Shown: positions 44,034-53,325 of the stretch, piece after piece
How the letters are laid out: each line of letters begins with the position of its first letter
How positions within the stretch are numbered: position 1 is the first letter of the stretch
From: Prochlorococcus sp. AG-402-N10
GTDB taxonomy: Bacteria; Cyanobacteriota; Cyanobacteriia; PCC-6307; Cyanobiaceae
Direction of reading: 5' to 3'
NCBI GenBank assembly: GCA_003216465.1
Contig: QCIU01000008.1
Span: 1-58,901, forward strand
DNA: 58,901 nt
Position numbers and translations under genes: made by a program
The notes under the pieces: model-generated
The model's database searches: none
The model's input: only the letters and a program-made list of their open reading frames with translations
Told to the model about the DNA's origin: nothing

Positions 44034-45089
44034 ATGAAGCTTAGATTATTTGAGTTCTACTTTATTAAAGACTACTTAAGGCCTTGGTTTGGTCTTATTT
44101 ATTCTTTATTCTTTCTGTTTTTTTTAGGTGCTATTGGGTATCGAATTACAGAGGGATGGGATTGGGGTGATTGCTTATGGATGGTTCTGATTACAATAAC
44201 CACTATTGGTTTTGGAGAAGTTCAAACTTTAAGTCCTGAAGGAAGAATTATCACTGTTCTAATAATCGTCGGTGGATTAATTTTTATTCAATTTACCTTT
44301 CAAAAAGCTGTTAGATTATTTGAATCCGGCTATTTTCAAAGAGTAAATGAATTACGTTTTAAAAGAATTCTTAGAAAAATGGAAAATCATGTAATTTTGT
44401 GCGGATATGGGAGGGTTGGTCAGGAAATATCTAACCAAATAAAAACGCAAAATATTCCAATAATAGTTGTAGAAAGCGATGAAGATAGAAAAAAAATAGC
44501 TGAAGATAATGGTTTAGAAGTCCTTTGCGCAGATGCCACCCTTGATGAAACTTTAAAGTTAGCTGGATTAGATAAATGTAAAAGTTTGGTTGTTACCTTG
44601 CCTAATGATGCGGCTAATTTGTACGTCGTTTTAAGTGCTAAAGGGATAAGAAGTTCAATAAGAGTGATTGCTAGAGCAGGAACCGAAGAAGCAGCTAATA
44701 AATTGAGATTAGCTGGTGCAAGTATTGTTGTTAGCCCTTATATTGCAGCAGGTAGGGCTATGGCATCAATGGCCTTAAGACCAATAGCCATTGACTTTCT
44801 TGATCTCTTGGCAGGAAGTGAATGTGAAATTGAAGAATTTGAATTAAGTAATGATATTAGCCTTTTTGAAACTGCAGAAAAGATAACTCTTTTAGAGCTT
44901 GGAATAGGTAAAAAGAGCGGTGCAAAAATATTGGCAATAAAAGAAGATGAAAAGTTGATAACAAATCCTGGGGGTGATTTTTTACTTCAGCCAGGTCAGG
45001 TATTAATAGCATTTGGCAGTAAAGAACAGCTGAATATTTTGAATGGTTTGTTGGGTAATCTTGTTGTAGCAGTAGAGCTATTAAAGTAG
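44034..45089 (+). CDS. Potassium channel with TrkA-type RCK domains
   Basis: 351 residues: two transmembrane helices around a pore loop with the filter TTIGFGEVQ (near residue 57), then an NAD-binding RCK_N domain (ILCGYGRVGQEISNQI, VVESDEDR, CADATLDETL) and an RCK_C domain. Two helices plus pore make a KcsA/MthK-type K+ channel gated by a cytoplasmic ring. The filter has GFG rather than GYG. Confidence 0.88.
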   Translation: MKLRLFEFYFIKDYLRPWFGLIYSLFFLFFLGAIGYRITEGWDWGDCLWMVLITITTIGFGEVQTLSPEGRIITVLIIVGGLIFIQFTFQKAVRLFESGYFQRVNELRFKRILRKMENHVILCGYGRVGQEISNQIKTQNIPIIVVESDEDRKKIAEDNGLEVLCADATLDETLKLAGLDKCKSLVVTLPNDAANLYVVLSAKGIRSSIRVIARAGTEEAANKLRLAGASIVVSPYIAAGRAMASMALRPIAIDFLDLLAGSECEIEEFELSNDISLFETAEKITLLELGIGKKSGAKILAIKEDEKLITNPGGDFLLQPGQVLIAFGSKEQLNILNGLLGNLVVAVELLK

Positions 45090-45113
45090 ATATATCAAAA
45101 TTATTTGATATAT
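45090..45113. terminator. Perfect inverted repeat after the channel gene
   Basis: ATATATCAAA / TTTGATATAT, 10 bp with a 4-nt loop, directly after the channel stop. There is no immediate T-run (TTTTTT begins 12 bases later), so it may be a weak terminator or a protein-binding palindrome. Confidence 0.4.
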
Positions 45114-45135
45114 AAGTCTTTCAATTTTTTAATTT

Positions 45136-45160
45136 CTTAAAGACTTTAAGTTAAATTTAA
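45136..45160 (+). promoter_or_regulatory. Possible degenerate Pho box upstream of pstS
   Basis: CTTAAAGA, TTAAGTTA and TTAAATAA-like units (TTAA at 45137, 45146 and 45157; the last two 11 bp apart) lie 25-50 bases before the pstS start. Cyanobacterial Pho boxes are CTTAACC-type repeats at 11-bp spacing, so this is at best a degenerate PhoB site in AT-rich sequence. Confidence 0.25.
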
Positions 45161-45184
45161 ATAAGCAAACTTAGTTCTCATTAC

Positions 45185-46159
45185 ATGATGAGTATTTTCA
45201 AAAAAACTCTCATTTTATCTTCTGCAATTTCATTAATACTTTCTCCATCTGCGATGGCTTCAAAGAGATTGAGTGGAGCTGGTGCTTCATTTCCAGCAAA
45301 AATCTACACTCGTTGGTTTTCTGATTTAGCAAAATCAGGTGGGCCAAGAGTTAATTACCAAGCAGTGGGTTCTGGTTCTGGAAGAAAAGCATTTATTGAT
45401 CAAACTGTTAACTTTGGTGCATCAGATGATCCAATGAAAGATAAGGATATTGCAAAGGTTACTAGAGGTCTAGTTCAAATTCCTATGGTTGGTGGAACTA
45501 TTGCTTTCGGATATAATTATGATTGCGATTTAAAACTTACTCAAGAGCAAGCAGTACAAGTTGCAATGGGTATGGTTAAAAACTGGAAAGAATTAGGTTG
45601 TAAAGCCGGTAAACTAACTTGGGCACATCGTTCTGATGGATCAGGAACTACTAAGGCTTTCACAAATTCTATGGCAGCATTTTCACCAACTTGGACTTTA
45701 GGAACTGGTAAATCAGTTAAATGGCCAGCAGGTGTTGGAGCAAAAGGAAATTCAGGTGTTGCCGGTGTTATTCAAAATACTCCAGGTGCAATTGGTTATG
45801 TTAACCAGTCATACATAAGAGGGAAAGTTAAAGCAGCAGCACTTCAAAATCTTTCTGGTGAATTCGTTACCCCCAATACTGAATCAGGCGCAATAGCTTT
45901 AAATGGAATAAATCTTGATGAAAACTTGGCTGGTAAAAATCCGAATCCTACTGCTAAAGGAGCTTATCCAATAGCAACTTTGACTTGGATACTTGCTTAC
46001 GAAACAGGTAACGGAAGAAATACTAAGGCAATTCAAGATACATTCTATAAATTACTCAGTGTTGAAAATCAAGATAAAGCTCCTGCCTTAGGTTTCGTTC
46101 CCTTGAAAGGTGAAATCCTTGAGAAATCAAGAGCCGCCGTTAAAAAAATAGGTAGATAA
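45185..46159 (+). CDS. pstS: Phosphate ABC transporter substrate-binding protein
   Basis: Periplasmic phosphate-binding protein of 324 residues. Signal peptide of about 26 residues ends SPSAMA; the mature start SGAGASFPAKIYTRWF and the phosphate-binding HRSDGSGTTKAF are diagnostic. ATG at 45185 or 45188. First gene of a complete pst operon, normally induced by phosphate starvation. Confidence 0.96.
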   Translation: MMSIFKKTLILSSAISLILSPSAMASKRLSGAGASFPAKIYTRWFSDLAKSGGPRVNYQAVGSGSGRKAFIDQTVNFGASDDPMKDKDIAKVTRGLVQIPMVGGTIAFGYNYDCDLKLTQEQAVQVAMGMVKNWKELGCKAGKLTWAHRSDGSGTTKAFTNSMAAFSPTWTLGTGKSVKWPAGVGAKGNSGVAGVIQNTPGAIGYVNQSYIRGKVKAAALQNLSGEFVTPNTESGAIALNGINLDENLAGKNPNPTAKGAYPIATLTWILAYETGNGRNTKAIQDTFYKLLSVENQDKAPALGFVPLKGEILEKSRAAVKKIGR

Positions 46160-46264
46160 ATTTTTCAATACATGTCAAATTATCATGACTTTCATATACC
46201 TTTAACCCCTCTTAAAGTCTTTTAAACCATTTAGTAGTAGATTTATAAAGATATTCTTTTTTTA

Positions 46265-47212
46265 ATGGAAGAGAAATTAGCTCTTTTCAAGAATCGAAAA
46301 AGATTCGGAATTGAAAAAAATATAGATATTATTTTTAAGAATTCTGCTCTAGTCTTGTCTAGTTTTGTCGCGATCATACTTTTAGGAATTGTTTTAGTAG
46401 TCTTTTTTCAGTCATTTGAATCATTCTCAAGGTACGGTCTAAAGTTTCTTGTAACCTCTGAATGGAATCCAGTAAAAGATGAATATGGAGCATTTACTGC
46501 AATATATGGAACATTAATAACCTCTTTTCTTTCATTATTGATAACTATTCCATTGGGGGTAGGAACCGCAATATTTATTACTGAAGATTTTGTTCCTAAA
46601 GTCTTTAGAGAAATAATAGGATCTTTTGTTGAACTTTTAGCTGCTATACCTTCAGTCGTATTGGGATTATGGGCAATATTTGTGATGGAACCTTTTTTTA
46701 GATCCTTTTTTGTCTTTTTACATAATTTCTTTGGCTGGGTTCCTTTATTTAGTTCAGAGCCTACTGGCAGGAATTCCTTGCTGGCGATATTGATTTTAGT
46801 TGTAATGCTTTTACCAATCGTGACCTCTATTGCTAGAGATTCTCTTAATCAAGTCCCTAAAAAGCTTAGAAATGCATCTTATGGAATTGGAGCCAGTAGG
46901 TGGAAAACTATTTTCTCGGTAATTTTGCCAGCTGCATTGTCAGGTATTATGGCTGGAGTTTTATTGGCTTTAGGTCGGGCGATGGGAGAAACTATGGCGG
47001 TCACAATGATTATCGGAAACTCTAATGCATTTAGTTGGTCACTATTATCTCCTGGATATACTATCTCCTCTATGCTCGCAAATCAATTTGGAGAAGCTGA
47101 TGGAAGTCAAGTTTCCTCATTGTTTTACGCAGCATTTGTTCTGATGATTTTATCTTTGGTAGTTAATATCTTTGCTCAGTGGCTAGTTAAGAAATTTAGT
47201 CTCAAATATTAG
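46265..47212 (+). CDS. pstC: Phosphate ABC transporter permease PstC
   Basis: Inner-membrane permease with six helices, 315 residues. The EAA-type loop reads NASYGIGASRWKTIFSVILP followed by LGRAMGETMAVTM, typical of PstC. An aqueous N-terminal cytosolic tail precedes the first helix. It lies 105 bases after pstS. Confidence 0.95.
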   Translation: MEEKLALFKNRKRFGIEKNIDIIFKNSALVLSSFVAIILLGIVLVVFFQSFESFSRYGLKFLVTSEWNPVKDEYGAFTAIYGTLITSFLSLLITIPLGVGTAIFITEDFVPKVFREIIGSFVELLAAIPSVVLGLWAIFVMEPFFRSFFVFLHNFFGWVPLFSSEPTGRNSLLAILILVVMLLPIVTSIARDSLNQVPKKLRNASYGIGASRWKTIFSVILPAALSGIMAGVLLALGRAMGETMAVTMIIGNSNAFSWSLLSPGYTISSMLANQFGEADGSQVSSLFYAAFVLMILSLVVNIFAQWLVKKFSLKY

Positions 47213-47217
47213 ATATT

Positions 47218-48111
47218 ATGAATTCACTTTTTTACCAGAAAAATTCCTCTCGAAATATAGGAGATAAAGTTTTTACTTCTTTGTCTTTAATTTGTGTAGT
47301 TATAGCGATACTTCCTTTGATATTTTTGGTAACTTATATTCTTATAAAAGGTGGAGCTCAGATAACTCCTGAGCTATTTACTTTAGAACCCAACCCTCCT
47401 GGAGACGATTTAGATGCAGGTGGAATTAACCCTGCTTTGATCGGGACTTTAATAATCACTACCATTGCTTCAATTATTGCGATACCAGTAGGTGTTGGTG
47501 GTGGTATATATTTAGCTGAATATTCAAAAGGAGGACCTTTTTCAAGATTTATTAGATTTGGAGTTAACGTTTTAGCGGGTGTTCCTTCAATTATTGCAGG
47601 TGTATTTATATATGCCTTAATAGTTTCTACTAAAATCTTATTTGGAAGTATGTATAGTGGCTTGGCTGGAGGGATGGCACTCTCGATATTGATGTTGCCT
47701 ACGGTTATAAAAACAACTGATGAAGGTTTGAAGTTAGTTCCAAACGAATTAAGGTATGCTTCATTAGGAGTTGGAGCGAGTATGTATACAACAATATTAA
47801 AAATAACCTTACCTTCTGCCTTTCGCTCCATAGCAACTGGAGTAGTACTTGGAATAGCTAGAGCTGCGGGAGAAACAGCTCCATTAATATTTACAGCTTT
47901 ATTTTCTTACTACTACATAACGGGATTTGGTGATTTGTTCTATGAAATGGGATCTCTTGCAGTTTTAATTTATAATTTTGCTTTAGAACCATATGATGCT
48001 CAAAATAAACTTGCATGGGCGGCATCATTCATCCTTGTTTTGTCTATTCTTTCTGTAAATATATTTTCAAGGATTTTAGCCGCATTTACAGAGAAGACTA
48101 AGAGGGCATGA
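47218..48111 (+). CDS. pstA: Phosphate ABC transporter permease PstA
   Basis: Second permease half, 297 residues. The EAA loop [21 protein letters not shown] and [13 protein letters not shown] are the PstA signatures. It follows pstC by five bases and precedes pstB by one base. Confidence 0.95.
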   Translation: MNSLFYQKNSSRNIGDKVFTSLSLICVVIAILPLIFLVTYILIKGGAQITPELFTLEPNPPGDDLDAGGINPALIGTLIITTIASIIAIPVGVGGGIYLAEYSKGGPFSRFIRFGVNVLAGVPSIIAGVFIYALIVSTKILFGSMYSGLAGGMALSILMLPTVIKTTDEGLKLVPNELRYASLGVGASMYTTILKITLPSAFRSIATGVVLGIARAAGETAPLIFTALFSYYYITGFGDLFYEMGSLAVLIYNFALEPYDAQNKLAWAASFILVLSILSVNIFSRILAAFTEKTKRA

Positions 48112-48112
48112 A

Positions 48113-48922
48113 ATGATTAAAAATACTAAAAAGGCGCAAAAGAATAATATTTTATCTCTTGAAGATGTTTCTATTAGCTATGGAAAATTTGAAGCGGTAA
48201 AAAATATTTTTTGTAATTTCAAGAAAGGAGATATAACTTCTCTGATTGGACCTTCTGGATGCGGAAAATCGACTGTTTTAAGGTCTTTAAATAGGATGAA
48301 TGATCTTATTCCTAATTGTTCTTTAAAAGGTACGGTTCTTTTTGATGGGACGAATATTTATGATAAGAGAGTAGATCCTGTGGAAGTCAGAAGAAGAATA
48401 GGAATGGTTTTTCAGCAACCAAATCCTTTTCCTAAATCTATCTACGAAAATATTGCATTTGGAGCAAGAATTAATGGATATGTTGGAGATATGGACGATT
48501 TAGTGGAACTTTCGCTTAAAAAGGCTGCTTTATGGAGTGAATGTAAGGATAAATTAAATGATAGTGGTTATTCCTTATCCGGAGGGCAACAACAAAGACT
48601 ATGTATAGCAAGAACAATAGCAATTGAACCTGAAATAATACTTATGGACGAGCCTTGTTCAGCATTAGATCCTATCTCAACTTTAAAGATAGAAGAAACA
48701 ATGCACGAACTTAAGAGGAATTACACAATAGTAATAGTTACTCACAATATGCAACAGGCTCTAAGAGTTAGTGATATGACTGCTTTCTTTAATGCAGTAG
48801 AATACGAAGAAGGAGATGGAGGTAAGGTTGGTTATCTTGCAGAATTTAATTCTACAAAGAAAATTTTTAGCTCTCCTAAAGAAAAAACTACTCAAGAATA
48901 TATTTCAGGAAAATTCGGATAA
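48113..48922 (+). CDS. pstB: Phosphate ABC transporter ATPase PstB
   Basis: ATPase of the Pst importer. Walker [25 protein letters not shown] (PstB-specific Q-loop stretch), signature [14 protein letters not shown], Walker [14 protein letters not shown] and switch VTHNMQQA. 269 residues. No phoU follows in this window. Confidence 0.96.
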   Translation: MIKNTKKAQKNNILSLEDVSISYGKFEAVKNIFCNFKKGDITSLIGPSGCGKSTVLRSLNRMNDLIPNCSLKGTVLFDGTNIYDKRVDPVEVRRRIGMVFQQPNPFPKSIYENIAFGARINGYVGDMDDLVELSLKKAALWSECKDKLNDSGYSLSGGQQQRLCIARTIAIEPEIILMDEPCSALDPISTLKIEETMHELKRNYTIVIVTHNMQQALRVSDMTAFFNAVEYEEGDGGKVGYLAEFNSTKKIFSSPKEKTTQEYISGKFG

Positions 48923-49009
48923 CTATTGTTTTTTACATTTTTAAGGATGATTTTGATCTTTAATTGGATTTAAGGGGTAGACAAACAGTATAAATACCTA
49001 TATAGTATT

Positions 49010-49120
49010 TTGGAATTAGAAAAGCTTAATTTGAAAAATTTCCCTTATCTTCCTTTCTTAATCTTTGCAGGAGCGTTAATTACAACTGCAACAATTGGTC
49101 TTCCAGTCTTTACCTCATAA
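49010..49120 (+). CDS. Membrane micro-protein (29-36 aa)
   Basis: TTG-started frame MELEKLNLKNFPYLPFLIFA, then GALITTATIGLPVFTS. An internal TTG (49031) would give 29 residues. One helix with a proline-rich entry, like small photosystem subunits, but no match I know. Confidence 0.45.
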   Translation: MELEKLNLKNFPYLPFLIFAGALITTATIGLPVFTS

Positions 49121-49159
49121 CCCAGAATATATACTTTTTAAATTTAAAGATCTAATTTT

Positions 49160-49315
49160 ATGATTTTGTTTAAAAATAAAGTTTTAATAGGAAGTCCTCA
49201 TAAAACATCAAATAAAAGTAATTTATTTGACTTTATGAAAAATAGAGTGAATATAAGTTTGTGTGTGAGTGAAAAATTTGTTTTAAAACCATCATCGCAA
49301 GTGGTGTATTTCTAA
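49160..49315 (+). CDS. Possible hypothetical protein (51 aa)
   Basis: ATG-to-TAA frame beginning MILFKNKVLIGSPHKTSNKS. No ribosome site, no domain, unremarkable composition. May be spurious. Confidence 0.25.
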   Translation: MILFKNKVLIGSPHKTSNKSNLFDFMKNRVNISLCVSEKFVLKPSSQVVYF

Positions 49316-49325
49316 CTTATTAATT

Positions 49326-49475
49326 ATGAATAAAACTCAAGAACAATTGGAAAAACTTAGAGAAGTAGCTGAGGCATCTTTAACTAAGACAGAGGAACTT
49401 CATAAAGTTCTAGCTCAAATAGAAGCGCTTATGTCTAGAGAAGAAATGCAAAAAGTTTCCAAAAAAAATAAATAA
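49326..49475 (+). CDS. Coiled-coil protein (49 aa)
   Basis: MNKTQEQLEKLREVAEASLT then KTEELHKVLAQIEALMSREE...: a single amphipathic heptad-type helix with a basic end. Likely dimeric. No family recognised. Confidence 0.55.
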   Translation: MNKTQEQLEKLREVAEASLTKTEELHKVLAQIEALMSREEMQKVSKKNK

Positions 49476-49587
49476 TTGAACATTTAGATATATTTTAATA
49501 ATTGTACTTTTTATTACATCTGAACATTATTTACTTGGTTATTAATGAAATAAGCAGAACCCGTTCCAAAGTTTTCTGTTAGGTCTC

Positions 49588-49631
49588 GAGGTCTTACCTT
49601 CTCTATGTAAAAGACCTCTTTAAATTTTTAT
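49588..49631 (+). terminator. Hairpin terminator of a short transcript
   Basis: GAGGTCTT (49588-49595) and AAGACCTC (49611-49618) form an 8-bp stem, extended by AC/GT, followed by TTTAAATTTTT. No gene ends directly upstream: the 49-aa gene stops 112 bases before, so this may close a small RNA covering about 49540-49626. Confidence 0.6.
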
Positions 49632-49679
49632 ATGTATTAAAAAATATTATTTTAAATATATTTTTCGTCTGAAATTAGT

Positions 49680-49982
49680 TTATAATTTTGTTATTTCTTT
49701 CTTGCAAACATTTACATCAAATGATTCAGTGCCGACAATTTCTAGGCCTGTTTTTTCAGTAACTTTAACAGTCGCATTACATTCATCTTGTTTAAGAGCC
49801 ATATAGCTAGGCTTTTTACTATTTAGTTCTATCTCGGTTTCAGTTTTAACATCAATATCTCTCTCATATTGCTCCATTACGAGCGTAAGTGCTTCAATCT
49901 CTACAGAAAAGTTTTCATTGGCAATTAACCCAAACGGAACTAACAATACTTGAAATATTAGGGCAGTTATTAATTTTTTCAT
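49680..49982 (-). CDS. Secreted hypothetical protein (100 aa)
   Basis: Signal peptide MKKLITALIFQVLLVPFGLI with cleavage near residue 22, then an acidic mature part with two cysteines (DECNATVKV and NVCKKE) probably in a disulfide. Periplasmic. Function unknown. Confidence 0.65.
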   Translation of the reverse strand: MKKLITALIFQVLLVPFGLIANENFSVEIEALTLVMEQYERDIDVKTETEIELNSKKPSYMALKQDECNATVKVTEKTGLEIVGTESFDVNVCKKEITKL

Positions 49983-50202
49983 TATTAAAAATCAAGTCTA
50001 TTTTTTTTATAACGTACTTATCAAGTTAAGGAAAGGGTTATAAAGTTTATATTCTTTTCCTAGAGAAGTTATTTTTATCATAAACTTATCAAAATTCAAA
50101 ACTTAAGAATAATAAATAAAAGATACTAATGCGATATCTATGTATCAATTAATATATTCATATGATAAATATAATTATTATTAAATATTGCTTTTGAGTA
50201 AT

Positions 50203-50847
50203 TTAAATTTCAAGAATTTCTTTTTCAGAAATAATTGCCCATTTTCTAAAGGAACTTTTGCATGGGTAACCCCCTGTTAGATCGCCAAATGCTGGTAAAT
50301 ATAATATTTTATTTTTTTCATCCATAGCAAAACATTTAAAGTATAATTTATCCTTTGCATTTTTTAAAAATGTTTTTGGATGATAATGTCCACAAATATT
50401 TAAAATATTATTATCAAAATTACCTATTGGCTCATGACTAAATAAAAAATTACTTGATTTTTTAAAATTTAGAAAGGTTATATTTTTGACTTTGCAGCCA
50501 ATATCATGATTGCCAACTATTAATTCAATTTTTATATTTAATGATTCAGAAAGATTTTCTACTTTACTTCTTAAAGGATCACTTATTGAATATTTACTAT
50601 GAAATAAATCTCCTAAAATAATTAATTTATGAGGGTTATATTTTTTTACAATATTTTTTATTCTTAATAAGTTTTGTTCATCTGAATTATTAGTAAGAGG
50701 AATTCCATTCTGCTGGAAATATTCTCCTTTCCCAAGGTGAATATCGCATATTAAAAGTTCGTTGGTTTGAGGTAAAAGTAATGCTCTTGATGGAAGCATT
50801 TCAAGAGAGGAATCCCCCCAATGGAAAACAGAAGAGTTTTTTTTCAT
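50203..50847 (-). CDS. pdeM: Ligase-associated DNA damage response phosphoesterase PdeM
   Basis: Calcineurin-like phosphoesterase of 214 residues. Metal motifs: CDIHLGKGEYFQQNG, ILGDLFHSKYS, VGNHDIGC, LFSHEPIG and CGHYHPK. The CDIHLGK opening and position directly after the Lhr-type helicase (stop and start adjacent) identify the ligase-associated PdeM group (TIGR04123). Last gene of a four-gene repair operon. Confidence 0.88.
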   Translation of the reverse strand: MKKNSSVFHWGDSSLEMLPSRALLLPQTNELLICDIHLGKGEYFQQNGIPLTNNSDEQNLLRIKNIVKKYNPHKLIILGDLFHSKYSISDPLRSKVENLSESLNIKIELIVGNHDIGCKVKNITFLNFKKSSNFLFSHEPIGNFDNNILNICGHYHPKTFLKNAKDKLYFKCFAMDEKNKILYLPAFGDLTGGYPCKSSFRKWAIISEKEILEI

Positions 50848-53325
50848 CTAAAGATTATATTTTTTAATTAGTTTTTCAACTCTTTTTTCTATTGATTCGT
50901 TGCTTAATGTATTTTTAAGTCTTTCAACTAATAAGGGGAATGCAAATGGGCTTGGAGTTTCAGTCTTATTTAATATAATTTTTAAATTAGATAATCTTTC
51001 TAGTGAATTAGTTATTCGTTTATTTTCTAATTGATATTCTTTTACTTCTTTATGTGCTTGTTTGATTAACAAGTGATCTTCTTCATATTTTGTAAATACA
51101 TCATAAAAAAGACTTGAACTTATTTGAAGTTGATAAGAACTTTTTGTTTTAGTTGGATTATTCTGATTAACTAATCCGCTAATTTGAGCAATATTCTTAA
51201 ATCTTCTCTTTGTTAATTCTGAAAAATTGATCGCATTTTCTAAATCTTCTTCCAAATTTTTGTTTTTTATTAAATAAGAAAATTGTTCTTCAAGCATTGA
51301 AAAGTCATAATCTTCAGATGTTGTTAAGCTGAATCCAAAATCGTTTGCAGTAATACTAAATGTTGATTGTTTTTTCTTCGCAAGTCTTAATGCCCATAAA
51401 AAAGCAATTCCCTCATTAACAAATTTTCCATCCAGTGTAAATACAAAAAGATTCGTTAAATCTTTAGTTTTATATATTTCAATAAGAAGTTGATTACTTT
51501 TTGGTATATCAGAAATAGCGTTCTGTTTTTTTAAGATTGGAAGTAGTGAATTTAATTCTTTATTAATGTAATCACCACTATGATCTAAGTCCTTACAAAT
51601 ATCTATCTCTTTCCTCAAACTATCACTAAGAAGATCAGAGATGGCCATTTGCCCTCCTACCCAGGCCGGAATTAAAGAACTTTTTTTTGAAGATTTTTTA
51701 ACATACAGTGTCATATCTCTTATTTTTACAAACTGGAGCATCTTGCCAGCAAAGTAAAAAGTATCACCTGTTTTTAATTTTGTTGCAAAATTTTCTTCTA
51801 AATTACCTAATGATTTCCCTCTTATGTATTTTACATTAATAAATTTATCGCTTGTTATAGTTCCAATATTAAATTTATGCATCCTTACTAAAGATTTATC
51901 TTTTACAAAATAATTAAAGTTAGTTTCGTCATCTTTTGATTTTTCTCTTTCTATTTTTTTATATTTTGGATATGCTTTTAAACACTTTCCTCCATATTCT
52001 AAAAATTCAATACACCAATCCCAATCTTTATCATTTAAATTTCTGTAACTCCAACAATCTTTAATCCTTTCCTTTTCAATAATTGGATTAAAACCTGGCC
52101 CGCAAGCTAAACTTACAAGATGCTGAAGAAGTACATCAAAAGATAATTCAGGAAGGTTAATTTTCTCAGTTATTCCACTTTTTATTATTCTCCTCATTGC
52201 ACTAATTTCAAATAATTCTAATGAGTTTGTAGGCATAAAAATTATGTTTGACTTTCCTCCAGGCCTATGAGCACTCCTTCCAGCCCTTTGTATAAGTCGA
52301 GCCAGATTTTTTGCACTGCCGATCTGAACAATTTGATCAACAGGTTGAAAGTCTATTCCTAAATCTAGGGAGCTTGTGCAAACTACCCATTTTATTAATC
52401 CGTTTTTTACTCCATCCTCAACTATCTTTCTTTCTTCTTTATCTAGTGACCCATGGTGTAAAGCAATCTTACCTTCCATTTCTGGTAGACAGAATTTAAG
52501 ACATTGGTACCATCTTTCAGATTGATTTCTTGTATTTGTGAATAATAATGTACTTTTATTTTTATCTAATTTTTTTAAAAGTGAAGAATAGCTTCTAATA
52601 CCTAAATGTCCACTCCATGGAAAGGTTGTTTCTTCTTCTGGTAAAACACTAGTTATTTCTATTTCTTTTTGTATATTTGTACTAATTATTTTTGGCGTCT
52701 TTGCCTTAATCCCAATAATTGCTCTCCCAGCTTCTTCAATATTTCCTATGGTCGCAGACATTGCCCAAATTTGAAATTTTTTTTTATTTCCTCTTAGCCA
52801 ACTTAAAGATAATTCGCATTGATTACCCCTTTTACTTCCCATTAACTCATGCCATTCATCAATAATAATTGAAAATAAATTATTAAAAATATTTTTAGAT
52901 TCTTTATTAGACAATAAAAGAGAAAGGGATTCAGGCGTTGTAATTAGAATATTTGGAGGATTAAGTATTTGTTTTTTCTTCTCATATGGACTAGTGTCTC
53001 CATTTCTAATTCCAACAGTTATTTGTTCATCAAAATATTTTGCAGCTGAATTTATTGAATTTTTTAGATCTCTACTCAATGCTTTTAATGGTGTGATTAA
53101 TAAAATGCTTAGACAGGATTTTTTTCTACAATCTTTTAATTTTGAAAGAGGTCCCATTAATGCTGCATATGTTTTGCCACAACCAGTAGGAACTTGTATA
53201 ATCCCATTTTCTCCATTCAAAAAAGCCTCCCATGATTCAAGTTGAAAAGATAGTGGTTCCCAGTCATTTTTATCAAAGTATTTTTTAATTTGTTCTAAGG
53301 ATGTTTTATTAGTAGTTTTTTTCAT
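50848..53325 (-). CDS. lhr: Ligase-associated DEXH-box helicase (Lhr-type)
   Basis: 825-residue superfamily 2 DNA helicase. Walker A QVPTGCGKT (residues 45-52), motif II IIDEWHEL near 155, SATIGN (motif III) and motif VI RLIQRAGRSAHRPGG are present, followed by the Lhr winged-helix and C-terminal domains. Length matches the ligase-associated helicase family (TIGR04121). Starts in a four-base overlap with the ligase stop. Confidence 0.92.
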   Translation of the reverse strand: MKKTTNKTSLEQIKKYFDKNDWEPLSFQLESWEAFLNGENGIIQVPTGCGKTYAALMGPLSKLKDCRKKSCLSILLITPLKALSRDLKNSINSAAKYFDEQITVGIRNGDTSPYEKKKQILNPPNILITTPESLSLLLSNKESKNIFNNLFSIIIDEWHELMGSKRGNQCELSLSWLRGNKKKFQIWAMSATIGNIEEAGRAIIGIKAKTPKIISTNIQKEIEITSVLPEEETTFPWSGHLGIRSYSSLLKKLDKNKSTLLFTNTRNQSERWYQCLKFCLPEMEGKIALHHGSLDKEERKIVEDGVKNGLIKWVVCTSSLDLGIDFQPVDQIVQIGSAKNLARLIQRAGRSAHRPGGKSNIIFMPTNSLELFEISAMRRIIKSGITEKINLPELSFDVLLQHLVSLACGPGFNPIIEKERIKDCWSYRNLNDKDWDWCIEFLEYGGKCLKAYPKYKKIEREKSKDDETNFNYFVKDKSLVRMHKFNIGTITSDKFINVKYIRGKSLGNLEENFATKLKTGDTFYFAGKMLQFVKIRDMTLYVKKSSKKSSLIPAWVGGQMAISDLLSDSLRKEIDICKDLDHSGDYINKELNSLLPILKKQNAISDIPKSNQLLIEIYKTKDLTNLFVFTLDGKFVNEGIAFLWALRLAKKKQSTFSITANDFGFSLTTSEDYDFSMLEEQFSYLIKNKNLEEDLENAINFSELTKRRFKNIAQISGLVNQNNPTKTKSSYQLQISSSLFYDVFTKYEEDHLLIKQAHKEVKEYQLENKRITNSLERLSNLKIILNKTETPSPFAFPLLVERLKNTLSNESIEKRVEKLIKKYNL

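Noticed and set aside
47358-47831. 157-codon antisense frame across pstA
   Set aside because: Opposite strand of a well-defined permease gene; composition follows the complement of pstA helices and no ribosome site or domain is seen.
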